A stretch of 64,000 nucleotides of DNA from DATFVJ01 sp963826515 (GCA_963826515.1 CAWGXI010000012.1:248001-312000), one strand, 5' to 3'; shown: positions 15,176-24,217, numbered from the stretch's first letter. Notes: generated by a model not told the origin, from the sequence alone. A program made the numbers and translations.

Positions 15176-15862
15176 GTGGAGGGGGCGCAGTCCGGCCGGG
15201 CAGTCCACGCGATCGCCAGCTCGGCGCCGGCTGTGCTGATCGCGCACCTGGCCGCGGCGACTGCCACGATCCGGGTTGGTTCCGGCGGGGTGATGCTGCC
15301 CAACCACGCACCTCTGGTCGTGGCGGAGCAGTTCGGAACGCTGGCGGCATTGCATCCGCTCCAGCGGGTTCAGCGCCCAGTTGGCTGGCCTGCCGGGGTT
15401 GCCGTTCTCGTTCGCGCACCATTTCAGCGCCGCCAACACGGTGCCCGCGCTGGCGTTGTACCGGCAGCAGTTCCGGCCATCGCGATGGCTGCAGCGCCCG
15501 TACGCGATGGTGGCCGTGAGGGCGGTCTGCGCGGATACGAACGAGCGCAATGGCTGTCCGGACCGGCTGCGCTGTCGTTCCCGCAGTCGCGTGCGGGAGC
15601 GCCGCAGCCGTTGGCAAGCCCAGCTGAGGCGACTGCATATCCGTACTCGCGGCTCGACCGGGAACCTGCCCGGCAGCGCTTTGCCGGTCAGGCTGTCGGT
15701 TCCGCGGAAACGGTGCACCGGCAACTGGCCGGGCTGCTCGAACTCTCCCATGCCGACGAGCTGATGCTTACCACTTTGGTGTATGACATTGAGGACCGGA
15801 TCCGTTCCTTTGAGCTGATCGCGGAGAAGGTTGCGGGCGGGCTGCGCAAGCAGGCCCCCTGA
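15176..15862 (+). pseudogene. Luciferase-like (LLM) flavin monooxygenase remnant
   Basis: Pieces of a bacterial luciferase-like monooxygenase (MsnO8-type) occur in different frames. The first is SSAPAVLIAHLAAATATIRV and GGVMLPNHAPLVVAEQFGTL near 15215-15345. It continues as LPGLPFSFAHHFSAANTVPA and RPYAMVAVRAVCADTNE in a second frame at about 15385-15550. The end, VHRQLAGLLELSHADELML and IEDRIRSFELIAEKV, is back in the first frame. The N-terminal ~60 residues and the central Gly-rich part after the first piece are missing. At least two shifts and a deletion are needed, so it is dead. Confidence 0.75.
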
Positions 15863-15891
15863 CCTACAGCCTGAAGGGTTTGGCAACGGCA

Positions 15892-16689
15892 ATGCGGATC
15901 CTCACATGGAACCTGTGGTGGCGCTACGGACCGTGGCAGCGGCGCTTCGATGCGATCGCCCAGACATTGGCCGATATCGGTCCCGACGTGTGCGGGTTGC
16001 AGGAAGTGTGGGGCGACGGCGGGGAGAATCTCGCCGCGGACCTCGCGGCGCGCCTGGGCATGCACTGGTGCTGGGCGGTGGCTGCCAAGCACAACGGGGG
16101 AAGCGACGATGAGGTCTTCATCGGCAACGCGATCCTCAGCCGGTGGCCGATCATTGCCCAGGCCGAGGCACGATTGCCGGCGAGCGACGCCGGGGAAGGC
16201 CGGGTCGCGTTGCATGCCCGCATCCGCGCGCCAAGTGGTGCGCTGCCGATGTTCACCACCCATCTGACCTTCGAGCCCGGCGGCTCGCAGGCGCGGATGG
16301 CCCAAGTGCGCCGCCTCGCCGAGTTCGTCGCAGAGCGCGCGACCGAATGCGATTACCCGCCAGTCGTCACTGGCGACCTCAACGCCGAACCATACTCAGA
16401 CGAACTGCGACTGCTCGGCGGGATGCTCACCGCCCCCGCGGTGCCAGGACTGGTGCTGGTCGACGCCTGGCGCTACGCCGACCCGGCCGACCCGGGCTTC
16501 ACCTGGGACCGCCGCAACGGTTACCAGGCCCGCAGCGTTCTTCCCGACTCACGAATCGACTACATCCTGGTTGGCCTGCCCCGGCAAGGCAGAGGCGGCG
16601 TCCAGTCGGCGAGGCTCGCAGGCAACGCCCCCGTCCGCGATGTGTGGCCATCGGATCATTTCGCCGTGCTCACCGACCTCCAGCAATAG
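15892..16689 (+). CDS. Endonuclease/exonuclease/phosphatase family protein
   Basis: This 265-residue metal-dependent phosphodiesterase-fold protein has all the core motifs: LTWNLWW at the start, LQEVWGD with the metal-binding Glu, TTHLTFEPGGSQARMAQV, VVTGDLNAEPYSDE with Asp and Asn, SRIDYILVG, and SDHFAVLTDL with the catalytic His. No signal peptide is seen, so it acts in the cytoplasm. The substrate (nucleic acid, phospholipid or phosphoinositide-like) cannot be told. The ATG at 15892 fits the family start (M-R-I-L-T-W-N). A TTG twelve bases earlier is possible but has its purine-rich site too close. It stands alone, after the LLM remnant and before a MITE-like repeat. Confidence 0.85.
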   Translation: MRILTWNLWWRYGPWQRRFDAIAQTLADIGPDVCGLQEVWGDGGENLAADLAARLGMHWCWAVAAKHNGGSDDEVFIGNAILSRWPIIAQAEARLPASDAGEGRVALHARIRAPSGALPMFTTHLTFEPGGSQARMAQVRRLAEFVAERATECDYPPVVTGDLNAEPYSDELRLLGGMLTAPAVPGLVLVDAWRYADPADPGFTWDRRNGYQARSVLPDSRIDYILVGLPRQGRGGVQSARLAGNAPVRDVWPSDHFAVLTDLQQ

Positions 16690-16702
16690 CAGGCCGTGCG
16701 CG

Positions 16703-16826
16703 TTAGGCGTGTCCCGCAGATCCTTGGCGGCGATAGTTCCACTATCGACTCCTTGAGAAAAGGCAGGGCCTTGCCGGATCGCCGCCTGGAGCACCGCCCG
16801 CATCCACCGAGATCTACTACGCCTTA
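16703..16826. repeat. MITE-like repeat, copy A
   Basis: This ~124-bp element has ends TTAGGCGTGTCCCGCAGATC and the inverted TAGTAGATC...GCCTTA. Inside is the family core: GATAGTTCCACTATC (a small hairpin), then a GGGCCTTGCCG stretch and GCCCGCATCCACC. The core matches copies at 26.5, 31.7 and 51.8 kb. It starts 14 bp after the stop of the nuclease gene. The rest of the gap to 17005 has no recognisable gene. Confidence 0.8.
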
Positions 16827-17005
16827 GCGTCTCAGACCCACGCCGTGCGCCGCCTCACCGGGCGAGGTTGACGAGGAATTCTGCGGCTGGCTGGCCGAGG
16901 CATACCGCGTCGGCCGGCAGCGTCATCAAAAGGGGTGAACCCGCGCGCGTCCCAGGTCCCGCCGCCCTGGCTGCCGTTCCGCCACGACCGCCGGCTATAG
17001 GCGCG

Positions 17006-17464
17006 CTATAGGCGGCGCTGATGCCAGGTTTGGTGGCGCAGCCAGAGGAACGCGAGGAGCCCGATCAACGGCCAGGGGAGGAATGACTGCATCAGGGCGT
17101 GCCCGACCGCGGCGGCGATCACGACGACAAGGACGAGGACGAGAATCCGGTGGCGCCGATGGCGGTGCCGCTGGCGCGCCGCCCCTGCCGATGCATCGGT
17201 TCCTGGCAGGTTAGCGGATGTATCGGTGCCCGGCAGGTCGGCGGGTGTGTCGGCGTCGGTGCCTGGCAGGTCGGCGAACAACCCGGCCAAGTCGGCCTGG
17301 GTCTTCGCTCTCATCGCCTGATCGAGACGCTCGTCGAAGTCGGCTTGATCCAGCCGCCCGTCGCCGAAGTGCTTGGCCAGCCGGTCGGCAACCCGGGCGC
17401 GCTCGGCGTCGGAGACGCGCAGGTCCGGATTGCCGTGGCTGGCGCGGCGGCTTTGCGCTGACAT
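17006..17464 (-). CDS. DUF1707 domain membrane protein
   Basis: This 152-residue protein has a DUF1707 domain near residues 13-66 (DLRVSDAERARVADRLAKHF and DEADFDERL-like DQADFDERLDQAM). A variable linker with three LPGTD repeats follows, then a basic RHRHRRHR stretch and one or two membrane helices (ILVLVLVVVIAAAVGHALM and WPLIGLLAFLWL). DUF1707 is a SHOCT-like regulatory module of actinobacteria. The ATG directly abuts the stop of the PspC gene (TAA-ATG), so the two are one operon and are likely functionally linked. Function is not known beyond this association. Confidence 0.8.
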   Translation of the reverse strand: MSAQSRRASHGNPDLRVSDAERARVADRLAKHFGDGRLDQADFDERLDQAMRAKTQADLAGLFADLPGTDADTPADLPGTDTSANLPGTDASAGAARQRHRHRRHRILVLVLVVVIAAAVGHALMQSFLPWPLIGLLAFLWLRHQTWHQRRL

Positions 17465-17776
17465 TTAGATCCGACCTCCTCGGTCATTGCGGCGGGCCTG
17501 CAGGGACTGGATGAATTCGCTGGCAAGGGACTGCTCGGACCCCTCCTCGGGGATCAGCAGCCATCCGGCGATGTAGAGCGGCACGCCTGCACCGCCCACG
17601 ACGGCGAGCACCGCGAGGACGATGCGGACGAGTGTCACGTCCACGCCGAGGTAGCGGGCAATGCCGGAGGCAACGCCCGCCAGCATCCGATCGTGGATAG
17701 GGCGGTAAAGGGGCTGCGGCTGTGTCTCGGTCTGGGTCTCGGTGCTGGCGTCTGGAGCCATTTCGGTTGTGTTCAT
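17465..17776 (-). CDS. PspC domain membrane protein
   Basis: This 103-residue protein carries a PspC domain at about residues 24-82: LYRPIHDRMLAGVASGIARY, LGVDVTLVRIVLAVLAVVGG and PLYIAGWLLIPEEG, i.e. an amphipathic helix plus one or two membrane helices. The N-terminus is Thr/Gln-rich and the tail is charged. PspC proteins sense or respond to membrane stress. It is divergent from a histidine kinase that carries the same domain, with 129 bp between them holding both promoters. The ATG at 17776 is the only good start. Confidence 0.85.
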   Translation of the reverse strand: MNTTEMAPDASTETQTETQPQPLYRPIHDRMLAGVASGIARYLGVDVTLVRIVLAVLAVVGGAGVPLYIAGWLLIPEEGSEQSLASEFIQSLQARRNDRGGRI

Positions 17777-17905
17777 GTCTCCAGCGTGGCGCCACGCGCT
17801 CGGCCAGCCAATCGGGAAGAGCCCCTACGGGACCCTGATTCCGCACCGCCAGGATCAGGGTTCGCCCGAATAGCCGGATGAGCATTCTGGCGCGATGATT
17901 AGACC

Positions 17906-19327
17906 GTGGAGGAACCAACCGGCGCTGGATCGCCCTGGCGGCTCGACGCTCGCCAGGCCGGTCCCCGGCGTCCTTGGCACGCACCTTCGCAGCACAACGG
18001 TGACGTTCCGGCGCGGGAAGGCTGGTCAAGTAACAGGCAATTCCGGCGCAATCGCCGCGGCTGGTTTGCGCGGGGGCCAAGGGCCACCGGCCCGTTGCGG
18101 CGTGCCAGGGAGGATCGCCTGGTCAGCGGGGTGGCATCCGGCCTCTCGGTACGGACAGGCCTCGACGTCGCTGTCGTGCGGGCCGTGTTCGTCGTGGCCA
18201 CGGTTGCGGGCGGCTTCGGCGCGGCTGCCTATGTCCTGGTCTGGTTGCTGGTGCCCGCTGCCGGCGAGAAGAGCAATATTGCGAGCAGGGCCGTTAGTGA
18301 CAGGCGGGGCATCGCCCTGGCGGCCGGTCTGGCGTCGCTGCTTGTCGTGCTGCTCCTGATCGCGTCGGTGCTCGGCGCCAGCTGGCTAGGCAACCTTGCC
18401 TGGCCGCTTGTTATCACCGTGGCCGGCCTCGTGCTGATCTGGCGAAACGCCCCAGCGGACGAGCAGGCAGTACTGCGGCGGCTCGCCGAGCCGCTACTGG
18501 GATTGAGCGCAGACAACAGGCGATCCCGGCCCGTGTTGCGGGTGTCGGTCGCGAGCCTGCTGTTGATTGGCGGCCTGCTCATCGTGTTGTTCGGGCGCAA
18601 GGGGCGCGCGTCGCTTTACCCGCTGGAAAGCGCGGTGCTCGTGCTTGCCGCGATCGTGGTGGTGCTGGGTCCCTGGTGGCTTCGTATCGCGCGCGACCTC
18701 GTCGTCGAGCGGCAGGCGAGGGCACGGGCCGAAGAGCGGGCCGACATGGCCGCGCGGGTGCATGACTCTGTCCTGCAGACGCTCGCCCTGATCCAACGCC
18801 GCGCCGACGAGCCCCAGCAGGTGATCCAGTTGGCTCGAGCCCAAGAACGCGAACTGCGCTCCTGGCTGTTCGACGGCCGGGCACCCGGCTCGGTCGAAGA
18901 CCAAGGCATGAAACTCGCGGCTGGGGTGCGGCTCATCCAGCACGAGGTCGAGGCGCAGCACTTGATTGCTGTCGAGGCCGTCACCGTCGGAGACTGCGAG
19001 CTCGACGATGATCTCAGCGCGCTGCTTGCGGCCGCGCGCGAGGCGACAGTCAACGCCGCGAAGTGGTCGGGAGCCGACGTCGTCTCCGTCTTCGCCGAAG
19101 TCGAACCGACGTCGGTGTCGCTGTTCGTGCGGGATCGCGGGCGTGGCTTCGATCCCGGCCGGGTGCCCGATGACAGGAAGGGGCTGGCCAAGTCTATCCA
19201 TGCCAGGATGGTTCGCCGCGGAGGCTCCGCGACCGTTCGCAGCGCCCCAGGTGAAGGAACCGAGGTGGCCTTGACGATGCCACGCGCCGCGGGTGCCCAT
19301 AAGCCGAGCCGCGCGCAGCGGGCATGA
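17906..19327 (+). CDS. PspC-domain sensor histidine kinase (HisKA_3 / NarL-partner type)
   Basis: This 473-residue membrane sensor has a PspC domain at about residues 64-120 (REDRLVSGVASGLSVRTGLD and YVLVWLLVPAAGE). Four further membrane segments lie between 136 and 260, followed by a short dimerisation helix with the phospho-acceptor His286 in RVHDSVLQTLALIQRRADEP. A degenerate HATPase domain follows, with AAAREATVNAAKWSGA (N box) and RDRGRGFDP (G1). The first ~60 residues are Arg-rich and cytoplasmic. The start is GTG at 17906. The stop overlaps the next gene's ATG, so kinase and regulator are coupled. Membrane stress is the likely signal by family. Confidence 0.87.
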   Translation: MEEPTGAGSPWRLDARQAGPRRPWHAPSQHNGDVPAREGWSSNRQFRRNRRGWFARGPRATGPLRRAREDRLVSGVASGLSVRTGLDVAVVRAVFVVATVAGGFGAAAYVLVWLLVPAAGEKSNIASRAVSDRRGIALAAGLASLLVVLLLIASVLGASWLGNLAWPLVITVAGLVLIWRNAPADEQAVLRRLAEPLLGLSADNRRSRPVLRVSVASLLLIGGLLIVLFGRKGRASLYPLESAVLVLAAIVVVLGPWWLRIARDLVVERQARARAEERADMAARVHDSVLQTLALIQRRADEPQQVIQLARAQERELRSWLFDGRAPGSVEDQGMKLAAGVRLIQHEVEAQHLIAVEAVTVGDCELDDDLSALLAAAREATVNAAKWSGADVVSVFAEVEPTSVSLFVRDRGRGFDPGRVPDDRKGLAKSIHARMVRRGGSATVRSAPGEGTEVALTMPRAAGAHKPSRAQRA

Positions 19328-20007
19328 ACACGCCAGGTACGCACGCCCTGGGCGGGTCGCGGCCGAGGGTCTTCATTGTTGACGATCATGGCCTGTTTCG
19401 TTCCGGGGTTCGGGCTGAGCTCGGCGATCACGTGGAGGTCGTGGGCGAGGCGGACGACGTCGAGCCCGCAATCGCCCGGATCGCCGAGAGCCTTCCTGAC
19501 GTGGTGCTCCTCGACGTGCACCTGCCCGGCGGGGGCGGGCAGGCTGTGGTGACTGCGATGAAGGCCACCCACCCCCAGGTGCGCTTTCTGGCCTTGTCTG
19601 CCTCGGATTCCCCTGAGGACGTGATCGCCGTCATCCGGGCCGGTGCTCGAGGCTACGTAACGAAGACGATCTCGGGTGCCGAGCTGGTGGATGCGATCCG
19701 CCGGGTGGCGCAAGGTGACGCCGTTTTCTCGTCCCGGCTGGCCGGATTCGTTCTCGACGCCTTCGCCGCCCTGCACGTGACAGAGGAGGCTCGGCCGTCC
19801 TTCGATCCCGAACTCGACCAGCTGACGCCAAGGGAGCGTGAAGTCCTCCGCCTGATCGCCCGGGGTTACACCTACAAGGAGATCGCCAGGGAGCTCTACA
19901 TCTCCGTCAAGACGGTCGAAAGCCACGTTTCCTCGGTGCTGCGGAAACTCCAGCTCTCGACGCGCCACCAGCTCACCCGGTGGGCAACCGAACGACGGCT
20001 AATCTAG
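19324..20007 (+). CDS. LuxR/NarL-type response regulator
   Basis: This 227-residue two-component regulator has an N-terminal receiver with acidic residues in FIVDDHGLFRSGVR, phospho-acceptor Asp64 in VVLLDVHLPGG, the switch Ser in LALSASDSPED, and the conserved Lys in GYVTKTIS. The C-terminal LuxR helix-turn-helix comprises LTPREREVLRLIARGYTYKE and YISVKTVESHVSSVLRKL. It overlaps the kinase gene by four bases. The regulon is unknown, but the divergent PspC/DUF1707 operon is the natural candidate because it shares the kinase's sensory domain. Confidence 0.9.
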   Translation: MNTPGTHALGGSRPRVFIVDDHGLFRSGVRAELGDHVEVVGEADDVEPAIARIAESLPDVVLLDVHLPGGGGQAVVTAMKATHPQVRFLALSASDSPEDVIAVIRAGARGYVTKTISGAELVDAIRRVAQGDAVFSSRLAGFVLDAFAALHVTEEARPSFDPELDQLTPREREVLRLIARGYTYKEIARELYISVKTVESHVSSVLRKLQLSTRHQLTRWATERRLI

Positions 20008-20069
20008 TGACGACTTCGCTCGGGCGTGGACAGTGCCGCTCGGGCGCGGACAGTTCTGCGGTGTCTGGG

Positions 20070-20582
20070 TCAGCTGGCGATCGGGACGAGATCGATGACG
20101 GCGGCGTTGCCTGAGCCAGAGATCAGCAGGTTGATGAGCGGAGTGATCCGGCCGCACCCGGTGAACGGCGGCCGGTGGTATTTGCCGGCGAGGCGGCCGC
20201 CCTTGTGCAAGTCGAAGCCGGGCTGGGATTCCAGCGGTACCAGCGCGTGCGTGACGGTGCGGCACGAGCCGCCGCTGATCAACGTTCGGCCGCCGGCGTG
20301 GGCGGCGGCGATGACGGCGTCCACCGTCGCGGTCGCGAACATCCGGCCGTCGGGGCCGATCCTGCCGACGACGGGGGACGCGGCGCTGATCTCAACAGTG
20401 GCGGTGAGCAAGCTGGTACCAAGGACCGTGCGGTTAATGGTGGACGGGTCCAGGACCATGTCCCCGCTGAACAGGCCGGAGCCGGGGTCCGCGTGCAGCG
20501 CCAGCGAGCCGCGCAGCGCTACCCGCAGCGAATCCCTGCGGACGGTCAGAAATCCCCGCACCGAGTACCCGATCTCGTCCAT
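20070..20582 (-). CDS. Conserved hypothetical actinobacterial protein
   Basis: This 170-residue protein of unknown function appears to be a beta-rich single domain: GYSVRGFLTVRRDSLRVALR, LDPSTINRTVLGTSLLTATV and VVGRIGPDGRMFATATVD. It ends with the line YHRPPFTGCGRITPLINLLI followed by SGSGNAAVIDLVPIAS. That ending (pro-rich, F-x-G-C-G, LINLLI-G-G-N) is shared by a group of actinobacterial proteins that are often exported, but no signal peptide is visible here. The ATG at 20582 is chosen over 20588 because AAAAGG sits at proper spacing only for the former. It is monocistronic. Confidence 0.55.
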   Translation of the reverse strand: MDEIGYSVRGFLTVRRDSLRVALRGSLALHADPGSGLFSGDMVLDPSTINRTVLGTSLLTATVEISAASPVVGRIGPDGRMFATATVDAVIAAAHAGGRTLISGGSCRTVTHALVPLESQPGFDLHKGGRLAGKYHRPPFTGCGRITPLINLLISGSGNAAVIDLVPIAS

Positions 20583-20651
20583 GCGCATCCTTTTCGCTGC
20601 TGCTCGTCGTGCCTGGCGGAGGCCGGCGCTACCTGGTAGCTCTGCCTCCCG

Positions 20652-20719
20652 AATCCTGTCCTATCCGCAATCCTGTCCTATCCGCAATCCTGTCCTATCC
20701 GCAATCGTGTCCTATCCGC
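20652..20719. repeat. 17-bp tandem repeat, four units, intergenic
   Basis: The four units are AATCCTGTCCTATCCGC, with one C-to-G change in the last unit. They lie between the hypothetical gene above and the SDR gene. The period is not a multiple of three, which fits a non-coding position. Confidence 0.9.
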
Positions 20720-20781
20720 AGGATTCCAGAGATCCGGTCCTCAGCCATAGCCTGCTGCGGTACCGAATTCGCACGGAGCCG

Positions 20782-21543
20782 TCATGCGATGGTAAGGCCT
20801 CCATCGACAGGCAGCGTGACGCCAGTGATGTAGCTCGAAGCGTCTGAGGCGAGGAAGACGATGACGGCAGCGAGCTCGGCAGGCTTGCCCTGCCGCTTGG
20901 CCGGGATCAGGCCGGCGAATCGGTCGATGTAGCCGGGCGGGTACGCCTCGGTCATCTCAGTGGCGAAGAAGCCGGGTGCCACCGCGTTGACCCTGATCCC
21001 CTTGCGCGAGGTCCACTGCGCCGCGAGGTCGCGGGTGAGCCCAAGCAGGCCGGCCTTTGAAGCCGCGTAGGCGGCCTGCGGCAATCCGGCGGTCACGATG
21101 CCGAGCACGCTCGACACATTGATGATCGATGAGCCAGCCGGCATGACTCTAGCGGCAGCCTGCGCCATCCAGTAGCAACCTTCTAGGTTGATCTTGAGAA
21201 CGGATCGGAACTGCTCGGGTGTCTCCAGGGAAGCGGGGACGGCGGCGCCCACGCCGGCGTTGTTGAGGAGAATGTCGACCCGGCCGAGCGTCTCAACGGT
21301 CTGATCGATCAGCTGCCGGCACGCGTCCGGGCGCCGCACGTCGGTTTGAACGGCGAGCGCGCGCCGCCCGGTGGCTTCGACAAGTCTGGCGGTATCGGCG
21401 AGCCGATCGGCGCGGCGGGCGCCAAGCGCGACGTCGGCGCCAGCCTCAGCGAGCGCCTGTGCGGCGGTCACGCCCAGTCCGGAGGACGCCCCGGTGACCA
21501 CGGCGACCTTGCCGCGGAGCTGAAACAGGTCGAGCACGGTCAT
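20782..21543 (-). CDS. SDR family oxidoreductase
   Basis: This 253-residue classical short-chain dehydrogenase has the cofactor loop TGASSGLG at residues 17-24, NNAGVG, the catalytic Ser in IINVSSVLG, and YAASK with Tyr and Lys. AVAPGFFATEMTEAYPPGY follows, and it ends with YITGVTLPVDGGLTIA. An Arg-rich stretch after the second strand (GARRADRLAD) favours NADP(H). Such proteins reduce or oxidise a carbonyl, alcohol or fatty acyl group, but the substrate is not deducible. The ATG at 21543 is the family-normal start. It is not in an operon. Confidence 0.88.
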   Translation of the reverse strand: MTVLDLFQLRGKVAVVTGASSGLGVTAAQALAEAGADVALGARRADRLADTARLVEATGRRALAVQTDVRRPDACRQLIDQTVETLGRVDILLNNAGVGAAVPASLETPEQFRSVLKINLEGCYWMAQAAARVMPAGSSIINVSSVLGIVTAGLPQAAYAASKAGLLGLTRDLAAQWTSRKGIRVNAVAPGFFATEMTEAYPPGYIDRFAGLIPAKRQGKPAELAAVIVFLASDASSYITGVTLPVDGGLTIA

Positions 21544-21939
21544 CGATGGCCACCTCCAGGGTCGCGCCAGCGGCCGGACACACCCTCCAGCTTCGCGCGG
21601 GAGGGGAAGGATCGGCGCCGGGCGGGTCGGACCGAGATGCGAGCTGCTGCCGTCGTCACCACGTTAGACGTCCAGCGGCCACCTGGGCACCCGCAAACGC
21701 TGGCAGCCTGAACGCGCCAGCCGAGCGGCCCAACGTTATGGGACTGACCACGAGCGGTGACGTGGCTGAGGCCGAGCTGAGCAGGGCGCTGCCAGTCCGC
21801 GTGGTCATCAGCCACGCCTGGCTGATGACCACGCCTGGCTGATGATAGGGACGGATGCGCCGGGCAGTTCGCGCACGATCGCAGAGTTGCCATTGGTCAT
21901 GTGACCGGTATCGGTCCCGACGGCGTCGCGGCAAGCTCC
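21544..21939. other. Gene-free gap with a strong hairpin
   Basis: No supported gene lies here. At 21803-21830 GGTCATCAGCCA is followed by a 4-nt loop and its perfect complement, and part of the right arm (ACGCCTGGCTGATGA) is then repeated directly up to 21844. It could terminate the pseudogene transcript coming from the right or be a mobile-element scar. The remainder shows nothing recognisable. Confidence 0.5.
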
Positions 21940-22684
21940 TCAGGACCGGAGCAGCCTTGTGAACGCGGGCGCATTGGCAATACGGGCCGCCAAGTCGTCG
22001 CTAAGTCCTCTCATCTCGGCTTCAGCGTGCCGGCAGTGAGCGGCGAAACATAGCTCGCCCATGGGCGAGCGCATCGTTCGCCCCCAGTAGCGGACGGCCA
22101 CGGGCCTGAGCAGCGGGCTATGCAGCACGGCGAGGTTGCGCGGGAGCCCGGCCGTGCCGGCGGCGCGCAAGGCGGCGAACGCTTCTGTGACGGCCTGGCA
22201 CATGAGGGTCAGCGTCTTACGGTCCGCCGCCAGGCGGAGCGGGTTGGTTCCGCAGCGGTAAAGGGCCGCGGCGATGCACGCGATGAACGCGGCATGGTAA
22301 GCGAGCCATCCGTCCATGTCCGTGACCCGCTCGACGCCGAAACCGCGGCCGGTGAGCGCCGACTCGAACTGAGCCAGCCGGGGATCCGCTACGTCCTGAA
22401 GGGCCGTGGGCTGCTGGCGGATGCGAACGTAGTTGGCGGTGCCATCGGCCATGACGCCACCGACGCCTGGGAACCCCCAGGTACAGATCGCCCGGGACGC
22501 AACCGGCGACGGCTGACATACCGGCTGGGTTGTTGCCGAGAAAGATTACGGCAGGTTTCCCCTTCAGCGCCGCAAGGCCGCAGCATGCGGAGGCCAGCTG
22601 GTCGCACCGGACCGCGGCGAGGACGAGCCAGTCTCCGGCGCGGAGCTTTGGTCGCGCCTCACCCTCGCGCGCCATAAGCCGCAC
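21940..22684 (-). pseudogene. Ketopantoate reductase-like (ApbA/PanE) remnant
   Basis: The upstream part (22684 to about 22460) reads LVLAAVRCDQLASACCGLAA and KGKPAVIFLGNNPAG, the end of the NADP-binding domain of a PanE-like reductase. The sequence then changes frame and continues from about 22452 as MADGTANYVRIRQQPTALQD, ending with the helical C-terminal domain (MDGWLAYHAAFIACIAAALY, MCQAVTEAFAALRA) at 21940. The first ~70 residues with the Gly-rich nucleotide loop are absent. Truncation plus a shift makes it non-functional. Confidence 0.7.
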
Positions 22685-22770
22685 GAACTACGCTGACTGG
22701 TACGAAAGCCGCCCACGCAGCATGAGCTGCCGAAAAAGATCATCGGGGGGAGTGCCGCGGGATATGGGCT

Positions 22771-23307
22771 ATGAAGAGCAGCTACTGGCAGTTCGCGCAG
22801 GCTGAGTTCGCGGCGCACCCTGGCAGGCTGCTGGCGGGCGCGCTATTCATCGTGGTGTCGGTAGTCGGCATAAGCGCATACCACCACTACTACCAGCATC
22901 CGGTGGTACAGCAGTTGAAGCCGTCGGTCATCATCATCCGCCCGCCGCCGCGTATCATCTACCGGACCCGGCCGACCCCGCTGCCGCCGCCGGCGGTCAT
23001 CCCCGCACCGTTGCCGCCGCCGGTCCAGATCGCACCCGGCAGTACACAGCCGCTGCCCGCGTCGCTCCAGCCACCACCCTCGCTGGCACCTTCACCGCCG
23101 CTGTCACCCTCGCTGCTGCCATCGCCATCGCCATCGCCCTCGCCCTCGCCACCGCTATCGCCGCCTTCATCGCCGTCTTCATCGCCATTGCCGTCGCCAT
23201 TACCGTCACCGTCACCGTCACCGATATCGCCGTCAGCGCCGTCGTCGCTACCGTCCCTGATATCGCCACCAGCGCCAGCGCCCCAATCGCCATCGCTACC
23301 GGGGTAG
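22771..23307 (+). CDS. Membrane-anchored Pro/Ser-rich protein
   Basis: This 178-residue protein has a short cytoplasmic start and a single membrane helix near residues 18-36 (RLLAGALFIVVSVVGISAY). A long extracytoplasmic Pro-rich region follows: PPPRIIYRTRPTPLPPP and PLPASLQPPPSLAPSPP, then arrays of SPSPSPS and LPSPLPS to the end. The repeats come from 6-bp units CCATCG/CCGTCA/CCCTCG at 23100-23225. It could be a wall-spanning stalk or simply a low-complexity product. No enzyme domain is present. The ATG at 22771 is used because it gives the membrane anchor. Confidence 0.5.
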   Translation: MKSSYWQFAQAEFAAHPGRLLAGALFIVVSVVGISAYHHYYQHPVVQQLKPSVIIIRPPPRIIYRTRPTPLPPPAVIPAPLPPPVQIAPGSTQPLPASLQPPPSLAPSPPLSPSLLPSPSPSPSPSPPLSPPSSPSSSPLPSPLPSPSPSPISPSAPSSLPSLISPPAPAPQSPSLPG

Positions 23308-23570
23308 CGGCAAGGATCAGCGGAGCGGGGCGTCAAGCGCGCTCGCCTCGAAGGTGCGGATCGCGTTCCAGCCGGCCGGAATTTTTTCGGCGCAAGTGGC
23401 ACGGGATTCTCGGTGATCGCGAGAGCGCTCATGATCCGTTCGTGCGTTAACTAACCCGCGGATAGCGCCGGAAAGTTAACACGGGTGCGGATCATGGTGT
23501 GCCCAGAAGTCACTGAGACCACCTCAACGGGCCATTGGGCGTCACAGCCGGGCCTGGGCGGATGCCCGGG

Positions 23571-24062
23571 CTATGGGCCGTCATTGTCGTCGCGCCGCAG
23601 TTCCTTGAGACGCCGGGCGACGAATTCCGGGTCAAGGCCCTGGCCGTAGTCAGCCGGCGCGACCCTGCGGAGTTGCCGGCGCCCCGATCGGTACCCGCGG
23701 GTGAGGCCGATGGTGAGCAGGGCGACGCCGCCCGCGAACGGCACCCCGACGAGCAGGACTACCAACGCCCGGTTAACTGCGTTGTCGACCATGGCGTTGC
23801 CGGGGTCACCGGGGTCGAGGTAGACGCTCACGGCCTTCGACGACCCGTAGCCGGACGCGTCGATCGAATAGCTCTGGCCGTGCCACCGGTAGAAGACGAT
23901 CCCGCCCTGTTCTGTCCCCACCACACGATGACCAGTCCATAGCACACGGTCGGCTGACTGCATCTCCCCGAGCACCGCAACCAGGGTGAACACGAACAGC
24001 ACGATCGCGACGCCGACGAACAAGCCGGCGCCATCGAACAGGCCCCGAACCCGGACGCGCAC
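23571..24062 (-). CDS. DUF3592-like two-TM membrane protein
   Basis: This 163-residue protein has one helix near residues 12-32 (LFVGVAIVLFVFTLVAVLG) and another near 102-122 (ALVVLLVGVPFAGGVALLTI). Between them is a small extracytoplasmic beta-like domain: TGHRVVGTEQGGIVFYRWHG, then SYSIDASGYG and VSVYLDPGDPGNAM. The Y-x-V/L-Y-x-P-x-x-P-x-x-A pattern is the hallmark of DUF3592 proteins. The cytoplasmic tail is charged (RRLKELRRDDNDGP). Function is unknown. It stands alone. Confidence 0.65.
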   Translation of the reverse strand: MRVRVRGLFDGAGLFVGVAIVLFVFTLVAVLGEMQSADRVLWTGHRVVGTEQGGIVFYRWHGQSYSIDASGYGSSKAVSVYLDPGDPGNAMVDNAVNRALVVLLVGVPFAGGVALLTIGLTRGYRSGRRQLRRVAPADYGQGLDPEFVARRLKELRRDDNDGP

Positions 24063-24217
24063 CAGACCAGTGTGAGCTATCTGCCGGCCGCCCGCCAGTG
24101 TCCCCGAGAGCGGGGCAGGCTAGCGGGTGATGGAGCAGTTGCTTGCCCTGGCGGGCAAGTATCAAAGCAGCAGCCCTGAACAGTGCCAGTGACACCCAGA
24201 CGGCGCAGAATGCGATT

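Noticed and set aside
22959..23432. Minus-strand frame starting MSALAITENPVPLAPKKFRP
   Set aside because: The first 20 residues look gene-like, but the rest is antisense to the Pro/Ser repeat region. It may be a truncated 5' end, but this cannot be supported.
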